Positions 25,372-45,854 of a stretch of 64,000 nucleotides of DNA are shown here, piece after piece. Each line of letters starts with the position of its first letter. Position 1 is the first letter of the stretch. The stretch comes from Raphanus sativus. Lineage: Eukaryota; Streptophyta; Magnoliopsida; Brassicales; Brassicaceae. The notes beneath the pieces are model-generated. The model worked only from the letters and a program-made list of their open reading frames with translations. It searched no databases and had not been told where the DNA came from. The stretch spans positions 36,059,288-36,123,287 of the forward strand of contig NC_079519.1 of NCBI RefSeq assembly GCF_000801105.2, read 5' to 3'. The translations under genes and the position numbers were made by a program.

Positions 25372-26248
25372 TTTCTCAAGTGTACTCTTATTTCTTGTGG
25401 AGATTTTGAACATATGAGAAAAAGTTTACGTTGATGCTCACAGATTATTAAGCCTTGAAGAAACAAAGACTTCCCGTGTTATCCGGACAGCGTACGCATT
25501 GACATTAATAGATTATATCCTGTTATCGTCCATGAGAATAATCATAAGTATAATCTAAACATAAACATCAAACTAAACCTTTAGCAAAAAAAAGAAAAAA
25601 GAAAAAACATCAAACTAAACCATGTGGACATAGTTGACGTAGAGTTTTTTTTATGTCTCTTTATTGGAGATAGAATCTAGCAAACCACCATATTTCCTCT
25701 TTTGGTCTTCTCATAGTCAACAAACACAGCAAATAGTTTTACAAGCTTTTACGTGCATTTTCCAATAGACAATACAGATTTAGAAATTGCTTTGAAAATT
25801 GAACGTTAATTTAGCTTTATGCTTTATATTGATAGACAAAATGAAAACAGCAAAATGAATATTCAGAAACTTAGAAGAGGCTTACAATCCTACAATCTGC
25901 CAGACGTTCAAAAACATACCGTTTAAACTTTAAAGCGTTGTTTATGTCGCTCAGATGAAATCTAAATAAACTTCCAACCATCTGAGTCAAAGCCATCGGT
26001 GTGTTACCAATGAGAAGACATGACAACTATTACGTTGGTATTTTGTAGAGTTCTTTAAACTTTAACCGAAACAAAACACTAATATGACAAAGCTGACGAA
26101 AATTCACACGAAACGGACTCACACAGACTCACATGCCCATGTCTCAAAGAAAAGAAAAAAAGAGAAGCACAGGACATTCTGTCTAATGCTTTGTCGATAT
26201 GAAAGTAATCAGTTTTTGGGACAGCCAAATGGCTACTCTATAGTAAAT
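25372..26248 (-). repeat. Second copy of the kinase-3 upstream segment
   Basis: Colinear with 22346-23352. This copy has an extra A-rich insertion at about 25585-25610 that duplicates the flanking CATCAAACTAAACC. Together with the truncated exon it shows that the duplicated block ran from at least 1 kb upstream to about 270 bp into exon 1. Confidence 0.75.
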
Positions 26249-26506
26249 GACTGCTGCCCCTGCTGCAGAAGAATTAAAAGGCCCTCAATCAAACCATTGA
26301 ATTAAAAGAATTTTCATAAATCCCTTGCATTTACTTGTCCTATTTCCGTAACACAATTAGTGATCAAATTTTAGGCAAAAAGGAATCCAAAATAAGAAAA
26401 AACCGAGGGTTTATTTTATTTCTTGTATTGAACTGCTAGATAGACTAGTTTTCAGTAGAACGTGCTTAGCTATCGATTCAACCGTTAGCTATTTCAGTAG
26501 AAATTT

Positions 26507-27880
26507 AGAAAAATGATTGCTAGTTACGTGAAGTATTAGCCATCACATTACTAACCATGCAGAGTATACTAATGTATACATAGCTACACGAAGTATATAT
26601 TATGCATGACTACATCCCTCAATTTAATGATGTTATGCAATTAACATCACGAGTTTAATTTCATTAATTCAAAAAAGTTATATAGATGTCAGAATCCGTT
26701 TAAATCTACCGTTTCATCAATTAAAATATGGTGTATTTGACGGTAATTTAACAAAATTTAGATTTTGATCCTCATTTTAAAAGCGTTAAAATTTTTTTAA
26801 CAAAATCTAATTTATAAAAGCAACATGTTTTATAAAATTTTGATAAGTAGTGTTTTGACATTTTTTATTTTAGTGTATTTGAAAACTATACAATTATATC
26901 ATTTTATTTATATTAAATATAAAAGTTATATAAGATATTTTTTTTATTAGTTTAGTCTGTTTTGTTATTAAATTTCAATAAAATATATGCAATTCTTTTG
27001 ATTAATTGTGTGATATATATATATATATATATAATTATTTCTTTATTTGATCTTTTTTTATTATAAAAATCATTTGATGTCGATTTACTAACTCTAATAT
27101 CTTATTTGTTTAATATAAAAATAATTAAATTACTTAAAATCAATGAATTTTTTTATTTATATTTTCATAAAAATTGCATTCATTTAACTTAATAAACCAT
27201 ATTATATTCTTATATTATTTTATTCTTGAAATTCAATAATTAATAATTATACACTAGAGATTATTTTTTGTTTAAATGACATCAAATAAGTTTTAAACAA
27301 ATAAAATGTTAGAGTCAATGAATTGACGTCAAATAAGTTTTGTAATTAAAATTTATCAAATAAGTATATATCATACAATTCATCAAACAAATTACAGAAA
27401 ATTATTAAAATTTCATAAAAAATATAAAGATAATTAAAAACTAAATTACACAATATCTTATATTACTTTCATATCTAATATAAATAAAATAATATAAATA
27501 TATAGTTTTCAAATACACTAAAAGAAATGTTAAAACACTACATATCAAAAATGTTAAAATATATTGATTTTGTATATTGGATATGTATAAAAAAATTCTT
27601 ACGCTTTTAATACATTGTGTTAAAGTCTAATTTTAGTTAAACTATTGTCGAATTGGTCGTATTTTAATTAATGAAACGAGATATTTAAACAGTCTCTGCC
27701 ATCTACATTAGTTTTTCGATGAATAAAATTAAACTTGTGATGTTAGCTACATAACATCATTAAGTTGAGGGATGTTGTCATACATAACATATACTTCGTG
27801 TAGCTAGATATACATTAATATACTTTGCATGGTTAGCCATGTGATGGCTAATACTTCACGTAGCTAGCAATCATTTTTCC
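26507..27880. mobile_element. Mutator-like non-autonomous element with ~600-bp TIRs
   Basis: Both flanks carry TAGAAATTT (26498-26506 and 27881-27889), a 9-bp target-site duplication typical of Mutator-like elements. The left end AGAAAAATGATTGCTAG faces the right end CTAGCAATCATTTTTCC. The arms stay recognisably inverted for about 600 bp each (26507 to about 27115, and about 27300 to 27880), leaving a spacer of under 200 bp. There is no coding sequence. It lies between the two halves of the kinase array. Confidence 0.88.
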
Positions 27881-27956
27881 TAGAAATTTTATTCACTAAT
27901 CTGTATATATTGTTTCCAAATTTGAACTCAATCCATCCATGAAGATTCCTTCAACT

Positions 27957-28640
27957 AGGGGTGGGCACTTTACCCGATATCCGAAGTGGCACCCGAACCC
28001 GACCCGAAAAATCCGAACCAAAATTCGAACCGAAGTAGCAAAATACCCGAACGGGTATTGAATTATGAGAGATTGGATATCCGAACCCGAACGGGTAATA
28101 CCCGAACCCGAATGGATATCCGAAAATAACCGAACTTATGTACTATTAACCATATATTCATAGTTTACTTCTCTAATTTTATTCAAAATACTTATATTAA
28201 TTATACACATGGTTTAAAATTAGATAATATACATATAATTGCAAGAAAAGTGATTTTTTGCTCACTTAAAATGCTTAAAATGCATGTCCAAATTTTAGTT
28301 TCATGCATTAACAAAAGCTACAGCTAAAATTTTAAAACAATAATCAAATTAGTGTATTTTATTTTTAAGATTTTATCTTCAAATCATTCAATGTATTAAA
28401 AATAAAATATCAGTTAAGTAAAATTTATATTTTTTAAAAGAAAAAAACTTGAGAAATGAAGGAGTTAATTTTTTTTTGCAAAATCTAAATATCCGAAAAC
28501 CCAACCCGAAATACCGAACCCGAACTAAAAATACCCGAACCCGACCCGAAGTACAGAAATACCCGAACGGGTTTTATACTCCTACACCGAAATACCCGAA
28601 AATCCGAAATACCCGATCCGAACCCGAACGGGTTTTATGA
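27957..28640. mobile_element. CCCGAA-rich DNA element, probably hAT-like and incomplete
   Basis: The left part begins AGGGGTGGGCACTTTACCCG and is filled with CCCGAAC/CCGAAAT words; a second cluster of the same words occupies 28495-28635, separated by about 330 bp of AT-rich DNA. Subterminal repeats of this composition are familiar from plant hAT-type elements (general knowledge). No matching right terminus (GCCCACCCCT) or 8-bp duplication was found, so the right end may have been cut by the sequence that follows. Confidence 0.55.
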
Positions 28641-28865
28641 CATTTTTTTTTGTCAACGCTAATATTAAGACATATGTACGATTTTACAGCTTTTTTTTTA
28701 TCTTCTAATTTCATTGAAATCAAATACCGAAATACAAGTTTAAAACAGAGGGGACTCGACGTACACGGAGGCCAGTCGATCACCACTCCTAATAAAACCA
28801 CAAACCAAAATTACAAACGTCACTACGCACACGTTTGTATTCAACCCCACTCAACAGCAGGATGA
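28641..28865 (-). mobile_element. Possible 3' fragment of a retroposon
   Basis: Read on the minus strand, non-AT-rich sequence (about 28865 down to 28655) ends in GCGTTGAC followed by an A run at 28644-28652. This is the layout of a retroposed 3' end with a poly-A tail. Reading it as a non-LTR or SINE-type fragment is an inference; I saw no coding domain and no clear target-site duplication. Confidence 0.3.
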
Positions 28866-29300
28866 TTAGAGGCAACGACTTACAGCTTCAGTTGCCTTTT
28901 TATCCAATTTGACCTTTCTTTAATTCTAAATAGACCCAAACTCTGTATAGTCTCAACAAATGATTAAAATATTCTAAAATACATACTTTTATTTTAGAGT
29001 ATTTACATTCTATAACCACACAATTTACCATATTTAGTGATCAACTCTAAATACAGTTTTTGCCCCACAATTTTGTTCACTTCATCATCATTTTTTTTTT
29101 CAAAATTTTACTATGTTAGGCAAATCTCTAATATCCAACTTCTTTTAGTATTTTGAGCAAATTCACTTTTTATTTTATTTAATGAAAAATATTCAAAACA
29201 TAGGTTAGTCGGTAGAAACGCAGATGTTTCAGAAAAGTCAAAAGAAAAGAAAGAGACACATGATAAGAGAGCATTGTATAGAGAAAAGAAAAAGAGAAAT

Positions 29301-29773
29301 ATCCCAGTTCTAAAAAAGTTTTTGTCACACTTATAATTTATAAGGATTAAAATAACTAAAATATTTCATTAAATATTTTAATATATATTTTTATTTTAGG
29401 GTTAGTTAATTTAAACTTTATGATTTCAAGTTAATGGTAGGGTTTTGGGATTAGGGATTAAACTTTTATAAAAAAAAACTGAAAATATTTTTTTTTTGAA
29501 AATAGTTTCAAAAATCATTTTCAAATTTTAAAAAGAAAATTAAAAAATAAAACAATTTTGAAGAAAAAATCTAAAAAAAATTATAAAAGATTTCAAATTT
29601 GAAAACATATAAATAAAAAAAAAATCCTTTTTCTATTTTTTAAGTTTATTTATTTATTTAAATTTATATATCCAGAGTATAAGAGTCTTTTAACTATTAA
29701 ATGAAATACTTTGATCATTTTTATCGTTAAAGATTTTTTATGTGATAAAAACTTGAAAATTGTGAGAATTGCC
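29301..29773. mobile_element. Short long-TIR element, Mutator-like
   Basis: Left-arm blocks AAGTTTTTGTCAC and AAATATTTCATTAAAT reappear inverted at the right (GTGATAAAAACTT and ATTAAATGAAATACTTT), with the ends at about 29301 and 29773. The flanks read AAGAGAAAT (29292-29300) and AAGAGGAAAT (29774-29783), an imperfect 9/10-bp duplication. There is no coding content. It abuts the larger element at 29808. Confidence 0.6.
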
Positions 29774-29807
29774 AAGAGGAAATTAGGTAAAACACATATT
29801 TGATATT

Positions 29808-31543
29808 GGGAAAATTGCCAATAGAGAACAAAAAAACAAAGGTGTTGTCCCTTTGGTATAAATTCCTTTTTGTCCAATTTTTCTCCTTTTTATCCTTTGT
29901 ATTTTTGAAAACTAAAGAAATAAATAGTTTTGTGAATAAAAAAATATATTAAAAATATAAACAATTAATAAAACACCCATATATACAAGCTGGTATTTTT
30001 TTTCTTTTCAAAAAGATGATAAATAAAAACTTGAATATAAGTTCTACTAAAGGTAGAATGTGCCTTCTACGAAAAATGATATAGTAGAAAACGATTTCTA
30101 AAATAAACACTTTCATCTACTATTTTTAGAACGTACATTCTACTATTTACTAAATTTCTAAATAAGTAGAATGCGCATTCTACTAATCCTAAAGCTATCT
30201 ACTTTTCGTCCGGATGCATTTTCTACTTTTATTAAGTATTCTAAATTTCGCGGAATGTGTTTTCTAAAATATACTATTACGTCTACTAAAAGTAGAAAGC
30301 GTGTTCTGGATTTTTGTCAATCTTCTAAACTCTTAGAAAGCGCATTCTACGGATAAGATTACCTGATTTTTGCGAAAATTAATGAAAGTTTCAGTTAATG
30401 AAATATTCTAAAAATCTCTTAAAAATATTCTAACTTCCTAAAACGTGTTATTTTCGATTTTACTTGTCAAATTTTTTTTTAAAAATTATTTTCCCTTGTC
30501 TTCTTCATTAATCTGTGGTTTACCATAGTTTTTCTTTTGATTTTTTTTTTCATAAACTCTTGTTCTATATGATACATATTTATGCAACATGTGGTATTCT
30601 GAAATTAGGTGCAATTTTTGTAGATTTTTATTTTTATTTTTATAAAGTTTAAAAAGTTTATTTTTATAAAAAAAATTTTTAAAAAGTTTTATTTTTATAA
30701 AATTAAAAAGGTTACAAAAATTTTAAACTTTTTATAAAAATAAAACTTTCTAAAATGTTTTTAAATAAAGTTAGTTTAAATTTTTTATTAAAAAAATTTG
30801 TAAAGTTTTATTTTTATAAAGTTTAAAAAATTTATTTAAATAAAGTTTTATTAAAAATGTTTTAAACTTTTTATAAAATTAAAACTTTGTAAAATGTTTT
30901 TAATAAGTTTATTTAACGTTTTTATTAAAAAAATTGTAAATTATTTTTACTTTTACAAAGTTTATTTTTATTAAAAAAAATTATTTTATTTTCCCTTTTT
31001 AAAACGTTTTTAATTAAATTTTTTAAAATTCTTTTAGTTTAATGTGTTTAATAAAAACTTTAAACAAACTTTATAAAATTTGTAAACTTTATAAAAATAA
31101 AAATAAAACTTTACAAAAAGTTGTTAATAAAAATATTTAAACAAACTTTATAGAAATACATTTTAATTTTTTTATTTTTATTAAAAAATTTTGATAAAAT
31201 TAAAAAGTTTACATACATTTTAAACTTTTTATAAAAAATAAATCTTTGTAAACTGTTTTTTATTAGGTTGATTTAACGTTTTTTATTAAAGAAATTTGTA
31301 AATTATTTTTATTTTATAAATTTACGAATTTTATTTTTATTAAAAAGTTTTTCAAATTTTTTATTCTTTTACATTTTAAAAACGTTTTTATTACAATTAT
31401 ATTAGTTTAATGTGTTTAATTAGATTAATCAAAGGTTATTTTTAGGATTATGAAAAAAATTATATTAAAGGGACAACTAAATGATGATTTTATACTATAA
31501 GGACAACTATGCTGAATTTTTGTTCTGTTTTGGCAATTTTTCC
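29808..31543. mobile_element. Mutator-like non-autonomous element (1.7 kb)
   Basis: The left terminus GGGAAAATTGCCAATAGAGA is mirrored by the right terminus TTTTGGCAATTTTTCC. Both flanks carry TTTGATATT (29799-29807 and 31544-31552), a perfect 9-bp duplication. TIR similarity continues inward (GTTGTCCCTTTGGTATAAA opposite a GTTGTCC/TATAGTATAAA region). The interior has two odd repeat zones: palindromic GTAGAATGYGCATTCTAC words at about 30040-30355, and long TTTTTATAAAGTTT/AAACTTTATAAAAA runs at about 30640-31380. There is no transposase frame. Confidence 0.85.
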
Positions 31544-32725
31544 TTTGATATTTCCATTCTGGCCATTGGATATGATTTTGTCAACGGTCAACATCTTAAT
31601 CCGGGTGATCTGATGCCGGTAAGTGCACCGTAATAGGTCAATGAGAGTCGAGAAGTTAGATTAGCAACTAATATTTTAAATTCAGTGTTTTTAATTTGCT
31701 ATTAGTTATTTATTAGGTTTATTTTGTTTTTCTTGAAATATATAATTTCAAAAGAAAAATAAAAGAATTTGTATTTCAATTTTTATGATTCTGAATTTAA
31801 TATTTAGGGTGTAAAATATCATATGCTTTAGTTTTACTAATGAAAATTTAAAGTTTAATCGCTATGTTCCGTTGACAAAAAAAATTTAACGTTTGAAATT
31901 TGATAACTAGAGATTGGAATTTTGATGTAAAGTATATATGAAGTTAAGGCTCTAAAAGAAGTTGGTAAAATTATTAACTTTTAGGTGCTGTATATTAGTT
32001 TGTGCTATATATGTTATAGTATAATTAGATTTTATAAAAAGTTAACGGTTTAATATTCATAATATAGAGTGTGGAGTATGTGGTTTAGTGTTTAAGTTTA
32101 AGATTTGAAATTAAGTTTGAACAAAATTAGTTTAGATCTTAGATATAATAATTGGAGGTTAAGTTTGAAAATCTTAGATTTGAAAACTATATCGCAAATA
32201 CTATTTGAGTTTGGGGTTTAGGAAAAAATAAATGGTTACATGATAAAATTAGGGAAAACGGTCATTTCATACTCAACATATCGTGATATATTCAATTCAT
32301 ATATGATTTATATGGCTGTGCTAAAACAAACATGAACTTACATGGTTGTGCTAAAATATACCTAACTTATATTTTTTTGGCAAAATCATATATAAGACGT
32401 CACATCAGATGCAATGTCATCTATTTTTGTTCGCGTGGATGCAAAGTCAGTTAATTTTGCTGACGAATATGCCATGTGTATAATTTTTAAACTAAATAAT
32501 TTTTCTACAAAAATATTTTTTTAAATGTAAATTTTATAACTTTTTATTATTTAACAAAATTAACAAAAATTAATTAATTAAATTTTAATCTTATATAAGA
32601 GATATATTTGTAAATGTTTCAATTCTATCAAAAATCATCCTTATAAGAGTTATATATGTATTTTAATTATTCAAATCCTATGCTAGCGTTAAAGACGTGT
32701 TACTCTTGTGTTAAGCTAAAAATTT

Positions 32726-33060
32726 TAAATGTAAATAATATACCCATGATTAATAAAGCGTAAAAATAAATTATGTTACGCTTTATTAATCATGGATATA
32801 ACTATGTTATTTACATTTAATATAAAAATTTTAAATGTAGATAACATACTCATGATTAATAAAGCGTAAAATAAATCATGTTACACTTTATTAATCACGG
32901 GTATGTTATTTACATTTAATATAATTTTTTAAATGTAAATAACATATCCATGATTAATAAAACGTAAAAATAAATCATGTTAAGCTTTATTAATCAAGCG
33001 TAAAAATAAATCATGTTATGCTTTATTAATCATGTGTATGTTATTTACATTTAAAAAATC
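32726..33060. repeat. Multi-unit inverted repeat array at element centre
   Basis: Units of the form AAATGTAAATAACATA...CATGATTAATAAAGCGTAA and their reverse complements alternate several times. The region could therefore fold into more than one cruciform or hairpin register. It sits at the symmetry centre of the surrounding Mutator-like element and probably grew by slippage or hairpin replication errors. Confidence 0.75.
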
Positions 33061-33503
33061 ATATTTATATAACTATGATTAATCAAGAGTAACATGTCTG
33101 CAATATTGACATTAGATTTGAATCATTACAATACATATATATATAAGTCTTATAAGGACGGTTTTTGATAGGATCAAAACATTTACGAATATATCTTTTA
33201 TATAAGATTAAAATTTAATTAATTAATTAATTAATTTTTGTTAATTTTACTGAAAAATATTTTTATAACAATATTATTTAATTTTTTTAAAAATTATACA
33301 CATAGAATTTTCATCAACAAAATCAGTTGACGTTGCATCCATGCTAACAAAAATAGATGATATGGGAATTGATGTGGCGACTAGTGTATGATTTTGCCAA
33401 AAAAATATAAGTTATGTATGTTTTAATATGCATATAAGTTCAAGTATATTTTGGCACATCCATATAAGTCGGATATGAATTGAACATATAGCGATATGTT
33501 GGA

Positions 33504-34472
33504 AGGTAAACTCCAAGCCTTTGCTTGGAAGGTAAGTGCTCCACAAAAGATTCGCCATTTTTTATGGCAATTAATCACAGGACAGGTAACAGTAACAAGG
33601 AATCTTGTACGAAGAAACATAAGATGTGATAATTACTGTCCAAGATGTGGAGAGCCAGAAGAGAGTGTAACTCATGCAATATTTGAATGCCCACCAGCTC
33701 TTCAAGCATGGGCATTATCTTCGACTCCAGCTAGCTCTCACATTTTCCTTCTCCGAGTATTTATAATAATATGGATTATTTGTTTTGGAGGAAAAATAGC
33801 ATAGTGGAGCCAGAGAATGATAGAGACCCATATCCTTGGATCATCTGGTATATTTGGAAAGCTCGCAATGATAAGCTATTCAGAGGAATAGACAGGGATC
33901 CAGGTGAACTAGTGAGATATGCAGAAAGTGAATGTTAAGCTTGGCACAGTGCTAGAGAGAATTCGATTATGTCTCAAGTTATTCAAGAGCTTCAAGTCCT
34001 AAGCTTGGGTGCTATATGCATGATAGATGGTTCATGGATCTCTAATGATCTGTATAGTGAACTTGGATGGGTATGGAAAGATAACATATGGACGACACAG
34101 CTAATGGGAATGCGGAACCTGAGGAGGAGGGAGTCAGCTCTACACTCGAACTGGAGGCTTTAAGATGGGCAATGTAAACAATGTTGCAACATTTGGACTG
34201 TCAGAGATTTGGTACAGACTGCAAGGACCTGATCGCAATGCTGACGGAACCACAAGCATGGCCTATTTTCGCAACTGAACTGGAGATGATTCATACGATC
34301 AAGTTATGCTATTCGGACTTTAAGATCTGCTATGTGCCAAGAACTGAGAATGTGTTAGCTGATTATTTGGCTAGGAATGCTCGTACTTTTCATAGATCTC
34401 TTTGCTACTTTGGTTGCCAGACCACCTCAAGTTTGAGTAATAGAATAGTTTTTTGACGTCCAAAAAAAAAAA
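33504..34472 (+). mobile_element. 5'-truncated LINE: zf-RVT and RNase H region, degenerate
   Basis: A 12-bp duplication CGATATGTTGGA flanks the insert (33492-33503 and 34473-34484), and it ends in an A run after TTTTGACGTCC. The translation shows the C-terminal part of a plant LINE ORF2: a reverse-transcriptase-associated zinc motif (CPRCGEPEESVTHAIFEC, about 33640-33693), then an RNase H-like domain beginning IDGSWIS (about 34023). TDCKDLIAML and NVLADYLARNAR supply the later acidic positions. The pieces lie in different frames with at least two shifts and a stop, so it is dead. The reverse transcriptase and endonuclease parts are missing through 5' truncation. Confidence 0.9.
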
Positions 34473-34513
34473 CGATATGTTGGATATGAAATATTCGCTT
34501 TCCGATAAAATTA

Positions 34514-34729
34514 ACTAAAATTACCCAAAATAGACAAAAAAATCATGAAATCGACAAAAAACTACCAAAATCTGACCCGAACAACATTAAACCCCCGAGA
34601 TATATCCAAAAGGTCAAATACGAGCCGGAACTGTTTGTATCCAAACAAAGAAGATCTTAGGTTTTAGAGTCTCAGAATGAGCATGTCGAATGGAGAGCTT
34701 TCTCAGTGGAATTCTCAGAAAAAAAAAAA

Positions 34730-34761
<32 letters not shown>

Positions 34762-35066
34762 GCATGTAAATATAAATACTAATATTTAATTATCGATATT
34801 TTATAGTTACAGGAAATCCAACGGAAAGTATGAATTTCACAGGCTGAGTATTCCCAATAAGAGTTCTATTATTATGGTATAAAAGAGGGGATTCTCTTGC
34901 TTTGTTTCTTATGCTGCCTAGGACAGACTTAAATGGCTTCTCTCTAAGAGAAAGAGAAAGATTGAACGTTAAAAGAGTAAACGTTAAAGTTATCAACACC
35001 GAAAAATGGATCCCTTAAAAGAGAACAATCTAACACACATCAATTATATCCATCAGACACTGTTAC
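34514..35066. other. Intergenic region between transposon nest and kinase 4
   Basis: Contains a TA/CATA microsatellite at about 34732-34760 and AT-rich DNA forming the 3' flank of kinase 4. No gene was seen. Confidence 0.6.
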
Positions 35067-38086
<3,020 letters not shown>

Positions 38087-39288
38087 GTGCTTCTGTCTCT
38101 CCGATATGTATCTTCTTTAAGATGATTTTATCATAAAAATAAAAAAATAAAATACTCAGGGACTTGACAACATCGCACTAATAATACAAAATAAATTTCC
38201 ACGACTTAACGTAATTGCCACGAAGAACAGAAAACTCCGACCTTTGACCTGATTAACGACACAACATTGTCCCGTCCCTTTCAGTCTTGACATAAATAAG
38301 CCAACATTTTTCCACGCGTTGATTAACCTCAGATTGAAAGATCGTGTTGTTCCCATGTTCTTGGAATCTACAACCAACGAAAGATAAACATATACACTCT
38401 ACAACAAATTGAAAGAAGACTTTAAGAATAATCAGAAGATGAGAATATTATTAGTCGTGATTCAGAAAAAAGAAAGAAAAAAGATAATATTATTTGTCAA
38501 TCAGATATTTCTAAGTGGTTTCTGAAGCCTTTGCAACAAACATCTCATCCTCTCTTGAAAAAGCCTTGTCACTTATCCTAATATATAACTCAAATAACTC
38601 TTAATTTCCTAAGTTTAACTTTATTAACGATAAATCACGTTCCAGTAACACCGATAACACCATTTAATTCAGTAATATATCAAAAAGTCCTAAAAATGTA
38701 CCAAACGAACTTTGTAAATATAAATCTAAAAGATGGCATAGATTGTGCCCATCTCATTGATCTAATCTACATACCAGCCGGCTTAGGAGAGAGTGGCTCC
38801 AGTGATGGCATAGATTGTGCCCATCTCTTTGATCTAATCTGCATACCTTTTCCTGATCTGCAACGTTAGTAAATAGAGCACATATTTCAAACCTAAAATC
38901 TACAGAATCTGTTAAAATAATAAAAAACAGAGTATAAGAGGAAGTTTAAAGACTGTCAGTAACGGACAGGCTATGTGATTTCTTTTTTGAAGGAGTGAAA
39001 ATTTATTCAATCCAATACCTTTTTTAGGGGGTGTTGAATCCAGGGTTTTTTTATATTTTTGTTTATGAAAATAACTACTATATTAAAACCATATTTACTT
39101 TGATTTTGTTTGGTTTATATACCATCGGTCTAAATCAAAACAAATTAAAGAAATGAAGGTTCAAGGATGTGGAAATGTTAAGTTAGCAACATTGAAAAAT
39201 GGAACAATGTATGACACTTTTTTTTTTGTAACTGTTTAATGTATGACACTTCAGACGTGTACAATATCCATGACACATTAATTGTTTC
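38087..39288. other. Intergenic region between kinase genes 4 and 5
   Basis: The kinase-4 proximal promoter includes the block CTCCGACCTTTGACCTGATT at about 38237, related to blocks upstream of kinases 5-7. A phrase GGCATAGATTGTGCCCATCT occurs twice (about 38735 and 38807), separated by a spacer. No gene was recognised. Confidence 0.55.
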
Positions 39289-42177
<2,889 letters not shown>

Positions 42178-42756
42178 GTGCGTTCTTGCGTCTCCAAGAA
42201 CGATCTTCTTCAGATTAGTTTAAGAAGCAAACAGGTCAAATAAGACCAAGTAAGCTATTCTCAAGAGAAATTGTGAGACTATTCTCAAGAGAAATTGTGA
42301 GACTATTCTCAAAAGAAACTGTGAGACTATTCTCAAGAGAAATTGTGAGACTATTCTCAAGCATCTATTAACAATATACTGAACCGCACTTGTTTTTCCA
42401 AAACTCTGTATTAGTTTATTTAGGATAAGCTTTAACCTTATTAAATAATACACAAAGTCATTGCCACGAAGAAGTCTAACCTTTTACCCAATCAACTACG
42501 CAACGTTTGATATATATAGCAACATCCCTTGTCAGTAGGCATTGGCATTCAGCTTCGGATCTGAGTTTTTGTGGTTCTTGTGGTTTTTGGGTTCTAGGTT
42601 GCACTGGGGTCTTATATAGGCGCAGATCAATTTGGTTAATAATACTTTGGTTTAATTAGTATTTTAGATATCATATCAAAATACTAAAGTCATGAGAACA
42701 CTGAAAAGTCAGACCAACAAATGAGCAATCAACACAACTCAATTCTACAATTTCCA
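42178..42756. other. Intergenic region, kinase-5 promoter side
   Basis: A 24-bp minisatellite (42256-42361) lies 80 bp above the kinase-5 ATG. It is followed by a CCAATCAACTACGCAACG block at about 42487. The remainder is the 3' flank of kinase 6. No gene was seen. Confidence 0.65.
42256..42361. repeat. 24-bp minisatellite, about 4.4 units
   Basis: The unit TATTCTCAAGAGAAATTGTG plus AGAC repeats from 42256, 42280, 42304 and 42328 with a partial fifth. The third unit carries two substitutions (AAAAG, ACTG). It lies 79 bp upstream of the kinase-5 start codon. Confidence 0.92.

Positions 42757-45854
<3,098 letters not shown>

Larger units (their letters stand above)
32252..34503. mobile_element. 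Mutator-like long-TIR element carrying a nested LINE
   Basis: The 10-bp duplication GATAAAATTA flanks it exactly (32242-32251 and 34504-34513). The left end GGGAAAACGGTCATTTCATA faces the right end, which reads TATGAAATATTCGCTTTCC. Long inverted arms can be followed, for example TTTTTTTGGCAAAATCATA at about 32371 against its complement near 33390. The centre (about 32726-33060) is a set of inverted ATTAATAAAGCGTAA units. The right arm is split by the LINE at 33504-34472; without it the element would be about 1.27 kb. Confidence 0.88.

Noticed and set aside
42256..42361. CRISPR-like array
   Set aside because: The units are contiguous without unique spacers, in a plant nuclear promoter; it is a minisatellite.
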